Assembly (NCBI GenBank): GCA_036747335.1
Contig: DAIOCL010000003.1
Span: 1-64,000 of the forward strand
Direction: 5' to 3'
DNA length: 64,000 bases
From: UBA4660 sp002405435
GTDB taxonomy: Bacteria > Bacteroidota > Bacteroidia > Flavobacteriales_D > Sanyastnellaceae
Shown here: piece by piece, positions 7,176-15,702 of the stretch
How positions within the stretch are numbered: position 1 is the stretch's first letter
Layout: each line of letters opens with the position of its first letter
Translations under genes and position numbers: made by a program
Notes under the pieces: generated by a model
The model's database searches: none
The model's input: only the letters and a program-made list of their open reading frames with translations
What the model was told of the DNA's origin: nothing

Positions 7176-9347
7176 TCATTCTTTGATGCCCGCAAGATCG
7201 AGCAGAAACGCGTATTCAAGCGCATATTCCTTCAGCGCTTCGAAACGGCCACTTTTGCCCCCGTGGCCCGCATCCATGTTGCACCACATCAGCAGGAGGT
7301 TGTTGTCGGTCTTGAGCTGTCGCAGGCGTGCGAGATACTTGGCCGGCTCCCAGTACTGCACCTGGCTGTCCCAGTATCCGGTGGTGATGAGAATGTTGGG
7401 GTATTCCATCGCCTTGAGGTTGTCATAGGGCGAATAAGACATCATGTACTCGAAGTAGGTTTTGTCTTTCGGGTTTCCCCACTCGTCAAACTCTCCCGTT
7501 GTAAGCGGAATGGTTTCGTCGAGCATGGTGTTTATCACATCTACAAATGGCACCGCGGTTACCACGCCCTTCCACAGTTTCGGTGCCATGTTGGTGACAG
7601 CACCCATCAGCAGTCCGCCCGCACTTCCTCCCATTGCAAACAGCTTATCCGGCGCACTGAATTTCTCCTGAACTAAAAACTCTCCGCAATCGATGAAGTC
7701 GGTAAAGGTGTTTTTCTTTTTCAGCAGCTTCCCGTCTTCATACCATGCGCGGCCCAGCTCCTGACCACCGCGTATGTGTGCTATGGCAAATACAAAACCG
7801 CGGTCGAGCAGGCTCAGCCTTGTGCTCGAAAAATAGGCGTCCATGCTGGCGCCATACGAACCATATCCGTAGAGGAGAAGGGGGCTGGTGCCGTCTTTCC
7901 TGAAGCGATCTTTCCGGTACACGATGGAGATAGGCACCAGGGTTCCGTCGTCGGCTGTGGCACGCACGTACTCACTGGTGTAGGCCGACTCATCATAACC
8001 ACCGACAACTTCCTGCTGTTTGAGCAGCGTGCGTGTGCGTGTGGCCATGTTATAATCGTAGGTGCTGTTGGGCACAACCATCGATGAGTATCCGTAGCGC
8101 AATACCTGGGTATTGAATTCGGGGTTTGCTCCTATGCCCATCGAATAGGTTGCGTCCTGAAACTCCATGTAATAGTCTGCAGCATTGTCCCAGCGTTTGA
8201 TGCGCAACTGCGTAAGACCGCCTTTCCGCTCCTGAATAACCAAATATTCCTGAAATATCTCAATGCCCTCGAGGAACACATCTGCGCGGTGGGCGATGAC
8301 CTCCTGCCAGTATTCCTTGCCGGTCTGGTTCAGCGGACACTGCATCAAGCGGAAGTTCTTCGCGTCGAGGTTGGTCACAATGTAAAACTTGTCGCCGTAA
8401 TGGTCTATTCCGTATTCGAGTCCGCGCTCACGGGGCTGAATCACTCGCCATTCGCCATCAGGCGCGTTGGCATCAAGTACGCGGTATTCCGCACTCATGG
8501 TCTGGGTGCTGGCAATCACGATGTACTGATCGCTTTTTGTCTTGTACACACCGGTGTAGAACTCTTCGTCTTTCTCTTCATACACCATCACGTCTTCAGA
8601 CTGCGGGGTACCCAGCTTGTGCTTCCAGATCTGCGACTCACGCAAGGTTACCGTGTCTTTGCGTGTGTAGAATACCGTCTTGTTGTCGTTTGCCCAGGTA
8701 ATTCCGCCTCCGCTCACGCCTTCAAGCTTGTCTTCGAGCAGGCCGCCATTTTCCAGGTTCTTGAACACCACGGTATAAATCCGGCGGCTTATGGTGTCTT
8801 CTGCCATGCCCATTAGGCGGTTGTCTTCACTGACATCCCATCCGCCGAGTGACCAGTAGTCGTGGCCCGCCGCCCTTTCGGGGCCATTAACGAGAATTTC
8901 TTCACTGCCTGTTTCCATGCTCTGTTTCTTGCGGCAGTACAGCGCATAATCGGCACCCTGCTCAAAACGCGTATAATACCAATAGCCGTTGTCGAATACC
9001 GGTACACTCATATCGGTCTCTTTGATCCTGCCCTTCATTTCCTGAAACAACTTTTCCTGCAGGGCCTCCGTATGGGCCAGTGACGATTTGGTGAATGCGT
9101 TTTCTGCCTCGAGGTAGGCCACTACTGCCTTGGTTTGTTCATCGGGTGTTTCCGACTCCTTTTGTTCGTCAGACAGGCGCATCCAGAAATAATCATCTTC
9201 AAGGGTAACGCCGTGGATGTCGGTCGTGTGCCTGACTTTGGGGGCGATGGGCGCCTTACCGGGTGTGTAGGTTGCTTGGTACAAATTGTTTTCATAGTTT
9301 AGGAAAGCCAGCAGGAGAACAGATGCCAAGAGGTAAATGTGTTTCAT
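7176..9347 (-). CDS. S9 family prolyl oligopeptidase (oligopeptidase B-like)
   Basis: 723 residues. An N-terminal hydrophobic stretch (about 5-18) suggests export or membrane anchoring. Residues about 35-440 form the beta-propeller gate (HGVTLEDDYFWMRL start). The C-terminal alpha/beta-hydrolase domain has GYGSYGAS, the nucleophile motif GGSAGG, the Asp in TGYWDSQVQYWEP and the His in MDAGHGGKSGR, so the catalytic triad is complete. The motif set is closest to oligopeptidase B (cleaves after Arg/Lys) rather than prolyl endopeptidase. It is likely the first gene of a minus-strand run leading to hflX. Confidence 0.92.
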   Translation of the reverse strand: MKHIYLLASVLLLAFLNYENNLYQATYTPGKAPIAPKVRHTTDIHGVTLEDDYFWMRLSDEQKESETPDEQTKAVVAYLEAENAFTKSSLAHTEALQEKLFQEMKGRIKETDMSVPVFDNGYWYYTRFEQGADYALYCRKKQSMETGSEEILVNGPERAAGHDYWSLGGWDVSEDNRLMGMAEDTISRRIYTVVFKNLENGGLLEDKLEGVSGGGITWANDNKTVFYTRKDTVTLRESQIWKHKLGTPQSEDVMVYEEKDEEFYTGVYKTKSDQYIVIASTQTMSAEYRVLDANAPDGEWRVIQPRERGLEYGIDHYGDKFYIVTNLDAKNFRLMQCPLNQTGKEYWQEVIAHRADVFLEGIEIFQEYLVIQERKGGLTQLRIKRWDNAADYYMEFQDATYSMGIGANPEFNTQVLRYGYSSMVVPNSTYDYNMATRTRTLLKQQEVVGGYDESAYTSEYVRATADDGTLVPISIVYRKDRFRKDGTSPLLLYGYGSYGASMDAYFSSTRLSLLDRGFVFAIAHIRGGQELGRAWYEDGKLLKKKNTFTDFIDCGEFLVQEKFSAPDKLFAMGGSAGGLLMGAVTNMAPKLWKGVVTAVPFVDVINTMLDETIPLTTGEFDEWGNPKDKTYFEYMMSYSPYDNLKAMEYPNILITTGYWDSQVQYWEPAKYLARLRQLKTDNNLLLMWCNMDAGHGGKSGRFEALKEYALEYAFLLDLAGIKE

Positions 9348-9479
9348 GGGAAATCCTATTTGTAGTGGGCTAAATTATAGCTGATTGTCCGTACTGCGCG
9401 GGCACGACATCACTCTTTTTTTGTCTTCAGTCCACTGCGCGGCGCTATTTCCTTGCACTGGTGTGCGGGCCGGCACATC

Positions 9480-9511
9480 AAAAAAAACCCGCATTCCTGA
9501 GAAATGCGGGT
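9480..9511 (-). terminator. Rho-independent terminator of the TPR gene
   Basis: On the minus strand ACCCGCATT pairs with AATGCGGGT (9-bp stem, 7-nt loop) and is followed by a run of eight T. It lies about 25 bp after the TPR gene's stop at 9536. Confidence 0.85.
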
Positions 9512-9535
9512 CGTTTCCTGCCTGTGTAGTTGTTG

Positions 9536-11227
9536 TTACTGGCCTTCGACCGCTTCAGTGGCGGGAATGAGTTCGCACGTGCCGGCCGCTGCCGTGATGT
9601 CCTTGTCTGTCAGGGCCGCCCTGGCTTTTTCATTGGCCGGATCGAGGTTTTGCACCTCCGTCCATGCGCGTTTTGAGCAGTCGTAATTCTTTTGTGTGTA
9701 GTGGAAAAACCCGAGGTAGCTATATGCCTGCACGAGGTTTTTACGGTTGGGTTCAAGGGTGGCCGCATCCTTGGTTGCCTTACGGACAAAGGTTTCGAAA
9801 AACGGCCTTGCCATACCGGCCGGCGCATCCTGGTTGTCTAGTTTCGCATTGCATTGGCCTCTCCAGTAATAGCTTTCCACATAGCTGGGGCATGCCGCAA
9901 ATGCGCTGTCGCTCGCTGTGTACTTTTTACCGAAATAAAGCGCCTTTCCGTAATAGAAATAATCGAGGTGCTCAGGCCTGCGCGAATTGTCGATGCGCAT
10001 TTTATAGAACCTTGATGATTCTTCGTAGTTCTTCTTTTTGTAATACGCGGATGCGATTTCTGAGTAGCCTTCCAGGTAGCCGGGATCTTCCTCCACCGCC
10101 CTCTTCAAAGACTCAATCCCCAGCGAGTCCTGGCCTGACTGAATGAGTGCGCGGCCCAGGTAGCTGTAATCACTGGGAATTACCTTGTACCGGTTGTCGC
10201 CGGCAACCTTGCTGAAGAACTTCTGCATATTGACCAGTGCCTGACCGTAGTCTTTTGTTTCAAAGTAGGAATACCCGAGTCCGCGGTACAACAGTGCGTT
10301 GCTGGAATCTGTGTTGATGACCCTGTTCAGCTCGGTGAGGGCAAGGGCATATTCCTGCAACTCCATCAACAGCCCTACATACTTGGTTCTGGCCGTAGGG
10401 GAGTCGTTGAGGTCGAGGTATTTTCTGTAAGCGTCGGCTGCCTGTTTCACCTTTTCCTTGTTGCCCTGGGCGGTGCGGAATAGCACATCGCCTTTTTCGC
10501 GGTAAGCCGGTGCAAACGCGGCGTCGTTGGCAATGGCCTTGTCAAGCCATTCTATCGCCAGGTCGTAATTTTTTACCCTGGCCCACAACTGGCCCTGGCG
10601 AAGCAGTGCGCGCGTGTAGGTGGGGTCTACTTCGTAGGCCTTGTTGTACTGTTCGATCACATCTGACCGGTTGGCTGACCCTTGTTCGAAGTTCATGTCG
10701 CCCCATTGTATGTAGACCTCGGGGTCTTTTTCGTTAATCTTGAGGGCTTGCTGGATGTACGCACTTGCCTGGTCCAGTTTTTTGTTTTCGAGTTGGATAT
10801 ACGCTTCCGCCATCTTGAGCAACACCACTACTTGCGTTTCAACGGGAATTTTATTGCCCCTGGCACTGATCATCCCGTGGGCCTTGGTGAAGTTTTCGGC
10901 GCAGACCGCTTCGTTTTTCTCGGCCCATGCCAGGCGGCCCAGTCCCACGTAGTTAAGTGGTGATGCAGGATCAGCGGTTATTCCGCGGCTAAACATGCTG
11001 CGGGCTGAGTCGGGCTGTCCCCAGTAATAGTAGTTGTCGCCGCTGTAGAACATGGCGGAGGCATTGTTGGGCTCTCTTTTGAGCAGGTTCCTGAAGTCCG
11101 CTGAGGCCGCCTCATAGCGTTCGTTCATTGTCTTCCTGACTCCGTCCTTGATGGTCTGCGCAGGAGCCAGTAATGCCAGCAGGGAAAAAAGCAATAGGGC
11201 TGCTAGCGGGCGTGTGTGGTTGTTCAT
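9536..11227 (-). CDS. Periplasmic tetratricopeptide-repeat protein
   Basis: 563 residues. A signal peptide (PLAALLLFSLLALLAPAQ) is followed by at least ten TPR units, for example NASAMFYSGDNYYYWGQPDS, DPEVYIQWGDMNFEQGSANR and ALLYRGLGYSYFETKDYGQA. It is the last gene of a four-gene minus-strand run after the PstS-like lipoprotein (17 bp apart). In many Bacteroidota this TPR/PstS-like pair follows exbB-exbD-tonB genes, which suggests an accessory envelope role, but the molecular function is not known. A strong terminator follows. Confidence 0.85.
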   Translation of the reverse strand: MNNHTRPLAALLLFSLLALLAPAQTIKDGVRKTMNERYEAASADFRNLLKREPNNASAMFYSGDNYYYWGQPDSARSMFSRGITADPASPLNYVGLGRLAWAEKNEAVCAENFTKAHGMISARGNKIPVETQVVVLLKMAEAYIQLENKKLDQASAYIQQALKINEKDPEVYIQWGDMNFEQGSANRSDVIEQYNKAYEVDPTYTRALLRQGQLWARVKNYDLAIEWLDKAIANDAAFAPAYREKGDVLFRTAQGNKEKVKQAADAYRKYLDLNDSPTARTKYVGLLMELQEYALALTELNRVINTDSSNALLYRGLGYSYFETKDYGQALVNMQKFFSKVAGDNRYKVIPSDYSYLGRALIQSGQDSLGIESLKRAVEEDPGYLEGYSEIASAYYKKKNYEESSRFYKMRIDNSRRPEHLDYFYYGKALYFGKKYTASDSAFAACPSYVESYYWRGQCNAKLDNQDAPAGMARPFFETFVRKATKDAATLEPNRKNLVQAYSYLGFFHYTQKNYDCSKRAWTEVQNLDPANEKARAALTDKDITAAAGTCELIPATEAVEGQ

Positions 11228-11244
11228 GGTGTTGTGTTGGCGGT

Positions 11245-12180
11245 TTATTCTTCAACAATTCTTACAAGTCTTGTGGGTGCAGTGGCGGCCACCATTCCGG
11301 TTTTGTGGATGATCAGCTGGCCCTTGGTTCCGAGAATGAAAGTGGCAAAGCCTGTGCCAAGCGACTGCGAGAGACCTGTGCGGATGTAGTAAAGGTCGCG
11401 GCGAAGGGGGTAACTACCGTCAAAAACATAGGCCTGGTAGGGTTGGCGAAAGGTTCCGGGTTTCGCTGTCTTTGCGGTATCCTCAACTGCGGCCACCTTG
11501 ATTTTACTCATAAAGCCCTGTGCTTCAGGATCATCTACGTCAGCAATACAGCCCACACTGAGAATCCCCACTGCGCCGGGATGCGACGCCACGTGGTCTA
11601 TCACTTCTGCGTTGGTGTGCACGGCAAAAAAATTAGCGGGAAACTCGCCGTTGGATAGAAAGTTCTCTTTCACATAGCGGGCATTAGCCGAGCCCGGGTT
11701 GTCAAAAACCACGTCTAAGGGCAGGTCCGGGGCTGAGGCACTCAGCTGGTTCCAGCGCGTCGTGGTGCCCCCGAAGATGCCTGCCACCTGGTCAAAGGTA
11801 AGTTCCGAAACAGGGTTATCGGGGTGAAGCACCAGGGCAATGGCGTCGGTGGCCACTTTGTAGGTCATCGGCTTGCGCTGCCTGCTGAGAAACACGTTGC
11901 GCTCACTTTCTGTCAGGTCGCGGCACACCACGGCCGCTTCCAGCGAATCAGCCAGCAGGGCGGCCATAACGACGGCCTCCGGCGCAGCCTCCAGCAGAAT
12001 AGTTCCTTTGGGATTAAAGTGCATATAGGTATCGGCCTGCGACTGCAGCATCGTGCCGTAGGAATCATCTACCCCTACCCGCACGGTGCCTCTGTGGCGG
12101 GTTTCCTGCTGTGTCGGTTCACAGGATGCCAGCAGCAGACCCGATAAGAAAAGAACGGTGATGAGATTTTTTGTTTCCAT
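11245..12180 (-). CDS. PstS-like phosphate/anion-binding lipoprotein
   Basis: 311 residues from ATG at 12180. METKNLITVLFLSGLLLASC is a lipoprotein signal with the LLAS-C lipobox. The mature part has the PBP-like type II fold signature of PstS proteins: TDAIALVLHPDNPVSEL, QVAGIFGGTTTRWNQL, FDNPGSANARYVKENF, YPLRRDLYYIRTG. Such proteins bind phosphate or a similar anion. No pstCAB transporter is nearby; instead a small membrane protein gene is upstream (10 bp) and the TPR gene downstream (17 bp), the arrangement seen beside TonB systems in this phylum. A start at 12288 would run into the upstream gene and add a non-signal leader. Confidence 0.85.
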   Translation of the reverse strand: METKNLITVLFLSGLLLASCEPTQQETRHRGTVRVGVDDSYGTMLQSQADTYMHFNPKGTILLEAAPEAVVMAALLADSLEAAVVCRDLTESERNVFLSRQRKPMTYKVATDAIALVLHPDNPVSELTFDQVAGIFGGTTTRWNQLSASAPDLPLDVVFDNPGSANARYVKENFLSNGEFPANFFAVHTNAEVIDHVASHPGAVGILSVGCIADVDDPEAQGFMSKIKVAAVEDTAKTAKPGTFRQPYQAYVFDGSYPLRRDLYYIRTGLSQSLGTGFATFILGTKGQLIIHKTGMVAATAPTRLVRIVEE

Positions 12181-12190
12181 GGGCGGGATC

Positions 12191-12388
12191 TTAAGAGGGT
12201 CGGGTTTTCCGGTTGACCCGCCACACCCGCCAGGCGGCATAGGCCACCATAACAGCGCCCAGCCAGTAGTTGCGGGGTGGCTGGGCAATCGGCGAACGGG
12301 TAACTGCCGGCGAAAATATCAGAATGACGCCGCAAACGGCAATCAACACCGCTGTAATTAACGTAATCACCCGGACGGAAAAATTCAT
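12191..12388 (-). CDS. Small conserved two-helix membrane protein
   Basis: 65 residues: MNFSVRVITLITAVLIAVCG and a second hydrophobic stretch (NYWLGAVMVAYAAWRVWR) ending in a basic tail. That topology and the closing aromatic/Arg cluster match the tiny membrane protein encoded between tonB and the PstS-like gene in many Bacteroidota. It is 10 bp upstream of the PstS-like gene and 60 bp downstream of the YceI gene, all minus strand. I infer that it is real from this position and its membrane pattern; its function is unknown. Confidence 0.65.
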   Translation of the reverse strand: MNFSVRVITLITAVLIAVCGVILIFSPAVTRSPIAQPPRNYWLGAVMVAYAAWRVWRVNRKTRPS

Positions 12389-12448
12389 GGCCGCAAGTTA
12401 CCTGAGTTCTTTCCGATTCTCCACACGTAATGTGAAACCTCTGCGCCC

Positions 12449-13054
12449 TTATTTGCCCGCAACGATATTTACCTTGAGGAATATCTCGTTGAGGATGAAC
12501 CAGTCTTTTTCGGAGCCCGGTTTTCCCTCTGCGCCGTACTCAATGCCAAAACGCGTTCTATCGATGGTGAACTCAGCCGTCAGGCGCTTTCCTGCGCCGT
12601 CTTCCACCATCGCGGCCTCAAAACTCACCGGCTGCTCGATGTTCTTTATCTTCATGTTGCCGGCTACATCATACCGGTTGTTTTCTTTCGGTGTTACTCC
12701 GGTGATGACAAAAGACGCCGTCGGAAACTTATTGGTTTCAAAAAAGTCTTGGTCGGTAAGGTGCTCAACAAAGTGCTGGTTGTCTGCGGTGTCTGCAATG
12801 TCGGTTACCACAATGGTATTCATATCGGCGACAAACATTCCACCCGTCAGTTTGCCGTTGGAAAACTCAAGCCGCGCTTCCGACAGGCTCACCTTGCCCT
12901 CGTGCGTATCTGAAATGCTTTTGGCACTCCAGCCCACCTCACTTTTGGTGATGTCCACCGGGGGAATTACCACGCGATAGCGGTTGTAAATGATCCAGCC
13001 GGCTCCTACGACCACCAGCAAGCCTGCAATGACCAGTAAATTTTTAGTTTTCAT
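12449..13054 (-). CDS. YceI-like domain protein, membrane-anchored
   Basis: 201 residues. The N-terminal helix (about residues 5-24, LLVIAGLLVVVGAGWIIYNR) is a signal anchor. The rest is a YceI lipocalin-like barrel: VDITKSEVGWSAK, HEGKVSLSEARLEFSNGKL, FFETNKFPTASFVITGV, NMKIKNIEQPVSFEA, DRTRFGIEYG. YceI proteins bind isoprenoid-type lipids in the periplasm. It is the first gene of the run leading to the PstS-like and TPR genes and may be co-transcribed, though 60 bp separate it from the small membrane protein. Confidence 0.9.
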   Translation of the reverse strand: MKTKNLLVIAGLLVVVGAGWIIYNRYRVVIPPVDITKSEVGWSAKSISDTHEGKVSLSEARLEFSNGKLTGGMFVADMNTIVVTDIADTADNQHFVEHLTDQDFFETNKFPTASFVITGVTPKENNRYDVAGNMKIKNIEQPVSFEAAMVEDGAGKRLTAEFTIDRTRFGIEYGAEGKPGSEKDWFILNEIFLKVNIVAGK

Positions 13055-13164
13055 GTGGCATTAATCGGTTTTTGATTTAGGAGAGCAAAAAAAACGAACG
13101 CCCGCGTATGGCTTACGTTAATAATTGACAAGCTTTTATAAAAATTTCGCGGTGGTATGGGCGC

Positions 13165-14256
13165 TCATACCCACTGCTCGCCCTTTTGAATCTTGATGTC
13201 GTTGACAAACTGTTTGATTTTCTGCTCATCTTCTTTCTTGCATACGAGCAGGGTTGTGCCTGTATCCACTACGATGTAGCCATTGAGTCCGTGCAGCACC
13301 ACCAGTTTATCTCCCTCCACGTGTACCACATTATCGGCGCAATTGTAGAGCAGCACGTTTTTGCCGACTACGCCGTTTTTGTGCATGTCGTGCGCGATGT
13401 TGGCGTGCAGAGAGCCCCAGGTACCGAGGTCATTCCAACCGAAGTCGCTGAGCACCACGTTGACATTTTTAGCCTTTTCCATGATGCCGTAGTCAATGGA
13501 GATGTTTTCGCACAGGCTGTACATCCCTTCAATAAAATCTTTCTCTCCTTCGGTGCCATACAGGCCTGACCCCTCGTCGAATGCGCGGTACATGTCGGGC
13601 AAGAACTTCTGAAAGGCATTGAGAATAACGGGCAATGAAAAAATGAATATCCCGCTGTTCCAGTAAAAATCTCCTGATTCCAGGAAGTCTTTTGCCAGTT
13701 CAATGTTGGGTTTTTCTGTGAAGGTTTTAACTTTTTTTACGCGTTCGTGCGGGGTGTTGCGGTCATCGGCCCACTGGATATAGCCATAGCCGGTATCGGG
13801 CCGGGTGGGTTTGATCCCCAGCGTGATGAGGTTGCCGCTTTCCTTCGCCTGTGCAATGGCTACGTGCAGCGTTTCCGTAAAGGCGTCGTTTTTCAGGATG
13901 AGGTGATCGCTCGGGGCCACAATGATGTTGGCATCGGCTTCGCGTTCGGCAATCCAGAAACTGGCGTAGGCAATGCAGGGCGCGGTATTTCTCATAAAGG
14001 GCTCGCACAGCACCTGTCCGGTGCTCAGGCGCGGGAGTTGCTCAAGCACCAGGGCGCGGTAACGCTCGTTGGTCACCACGAGGATGTTTTCAACCGGACA
14101 GATGGCTATCATTCTGTCGAAGGTCATTTGCAGCAGCGACCGGCCTACCCCGAGTACGTCGTGAAACTGTTTGGGGAAGTGCGTGCGGCTCATCGGCCAA
14201 AAGCGGGAGCCCACGCCACCGGCCATGATTACGCAATAGTTTTTTTTGTCTGTCAT
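13165..14256 (-). CDS. manC: Mannose-1-phosphate guanylyltransferase
   Basis: 363 residues from ATG at 14256; a TTG start 30 bp further up is possible but less likely. The nucleotidyltransferase motif is MAGGVGSRFWPMSRTHFPKQ, with NTAPCIAYASFW, VAPSDHLI, the metal-binding GDFYWNSGIFIF and the FTEKP motif (VKTFTEKPN). It converts mannose-1-phosphate and GTP to GDP-mannose. The length fits the short form without the C-terminal isomerase domain. It follows an aminotransferase by 42 bp. GDP-mannose could also feed the polyprenol-phosphate-mannose synthase at 48.7 kb. Confidence 0.94.
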   Translation of the reverse strand: MTDKKNYCVIMAGGVGSRFWPMSRTHFPKQFHDVLGVGRSLLQMTFDRMIAICPVENILVVTNERYRALVLEQLPRLSTGQVLCEPFMRNTAPCIAYASFWIAEREADANIIVAPSDHLILKNDAFTETLHVAIAQAKESGNLITLGIKPTRPDTGYGYIQWADDRNTPHERVKKVKTFTEKPNIELAKDFLESGDFYWNSGIFIFSLPVILNAFQKFLPDMYRAFDEGSGLYGTEGEKDFIEGMYSLCENISIDYGIMEKAKNVNVVLSDFGWNDLGTWGSLHANIAHDMHKNGVVGKNVLLYNCADNVVHVEGDKLVVLHGLNGYIVVDTGTTLLVCKKEDEQKIKQFVNDIKIQKGEQWV

Positions 14257-14298
14257 TATTTTGCTTGCTGCGGTGGGTTTCCGCAACCCTTGCTGATC

Positions 14299-15597
14299 TT
14301 AATTCTTTGCCGGCTGCAGCCTGCCAAGCGCGCCTTTCAGGGCCTCCAGGGCATGCTGCACGTCGTCGTCGGAGGCTGTGCCTACGGAGAGCCTGTACCA
14401 TGTGCTGGTTTTGGAGGCTCCAAATGCGCTGAAGGGCACAAGCGCAAGTTGCGCTTCGCCCAGCAGGTAAGCGGTAATCTGTTCGGTGGTTTCAAGGGGG
14501 GTGCCGTCTGGCCGTGACAGACCCTTGAGATCAAAGCGTACCGTTAGGTAAATCGCGGCCTGTGGGGCAATGGCATCTACCGGATAGCCCTGTTCCCTGA
14601 GCGCCATGAGACCGGCGTAGAAGCCGCGCAGGCGCTGAAAAATTTTTTCCCTGAAGGGCAGCAGAAACTCCTGTACGGCCGCATCGTCGGCCAAAAACCG
14701 GGCGGTGGCTACCTGTTCGGCCTTGGGGCTCCATGCGCCTACGTGTCCGAGGATGCTCTTCATCTTGTCGATGACCTTTTTCGGACCAAAACTCCAGCCC
14801 ACGCGCACCCCTGTGGCGGCAAAGGATTTTGAAATGCCGTCCACAAACACCGTGTAGTCGCGCATTTCCGGCCTCAGCGAAACCGGGTCGGTGTGCGCCG
14901 ATTCGCCGTATGTCAGTTGCCAGTAGATCTGGTCGTACATCAGATAGAGCGGCTTTCTTTCGGGGCTTCGCCGTTGGTTTTCCTCCAGCACAAGGTCGCA
15001 GATGTCTTCCAACTGGGCGCGGGAAAACACCGTCCCGGTGGGGTTAAGGGGGGAGCACAGTGCCAGCAGGCTCGCATCGGCCAAATGGGGCCGCAGCGAC
15101 GCCGCATCGGGCATAAAGTTGTTTTCAGGAAGGGTTTCCAGAAAAACCTGGTGCGCGTGGGCGAGGTGGGTATAGTGGTTGTTGTTCCAGGAGGGCACTG
15201 GAAACACCACGGTATCGCCCGGGTCAACGATAGCCTGAAAGATGGCGTAAATCAGCGGCCTGGCGCCTCCGGCAACCAGCACCTCGTTTTCGTTGTAGGT
15301 AAGCCCCTGGTAGCGTGCGATGTCAGCACAGACCGCGCGGCGCAGTTCGGCCATGCCGTCGGCTGGCGGGTAATTGGTATGGTGCTGGCGGTATGCCTCT
15401 ATAATATACGCTTCCAGGGCCTTCGGAATGGGAAACAAGGCCGGGTCGAAGTCTCCGATGGTGAAGTTGTATATCCGTTCTCCCCTGGCGAGGCGTTCCC
15501 GGATTTCTCCTGCGAGCTTGATGATTTCTGAACCGATAAGGTTTTCAGCCATTTTTGATACCCGCAGGTCGCGGGTAGTGGCAGTCGCAGCAGTCAT
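14299..15597 (-). CDS. PLP-dependent aminotransferase, class I/II
   Basis: 432 residues. Fold-type I aspartate-aminotransferase family: TNYPPADGMAELRRAVCAD, GGARPLIYAIFQAIVDPGD, CSPLNPTGTVFSRAQL, YDQIYWQLTYG, and the PLP lysine in DGISKSFAATGVRVGWSFGP. The C-terminal Arg motif is WYRLSVGTAS. It most likely transaminates aspartate or an aromatic/branched amino acid; the substrate cannot be fixed from the sequence. It is 42 bp upstream of manC. A TATTTTCG element lies 41 bp upstream of the ATG. Confidence 0.9.
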   Translation of the reverse strand: MTAATATTRDLRVSKMAENLIGSEIIKLAGEIRERLARGERIYNFTIGDFDPALFPIPKALEAYIIEAYRQHHTNYPPADGMAELRRAVCADIARYQGLTYNENEVLVAGGARPLIYAIFQAIVDPGDTVVFPVPSWNNNHYTHLAHAHQVFLETLPENNFMPDAASLRPHLADASLLALCSPLNPTGTVFSRAQLEDICDLVLEENQRRSPERKPLYLMYDQIYWQLTYGESAHTDPVSLRPEMRDYTVFVDGISKSFAATGVRVGWSFGPKKVIDKMKSILGHVGAWSPKAEQVATARFLADDAAVQEFLLPFREKIFQRLRGFYAGLMALREQGYPVDAIAPQAAIYLTVRFDLKGLSRPDGTPLETTEQITAYLLGEAQLALVPFSAFGASKTSTWYRLSVGTASDDDVQHALEALKGALGRLQPAKN

Positions 15598-15638
15598 GGG
15601 GCATTGTTTAAATTGGGTGCGGTCCTGTTTCCGGCCCG

Positions 15639-15646
15639 CGAAAATA
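15639..15646 (-). promoter_or_regulatory. -7 promoter element of the aminotransferase gene
   Basis: TATTTTCG on the minus strand (TAnnTTCG variant), 41 nt before the ATG at 15597. Confidence 0.35.
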
Positions 15647-15702
15647 ACGACGCTTTGCCGCGTTCAGGGTCTCGCCAGGGTTTACGCGCGCTATTTTTTC
15701 TT

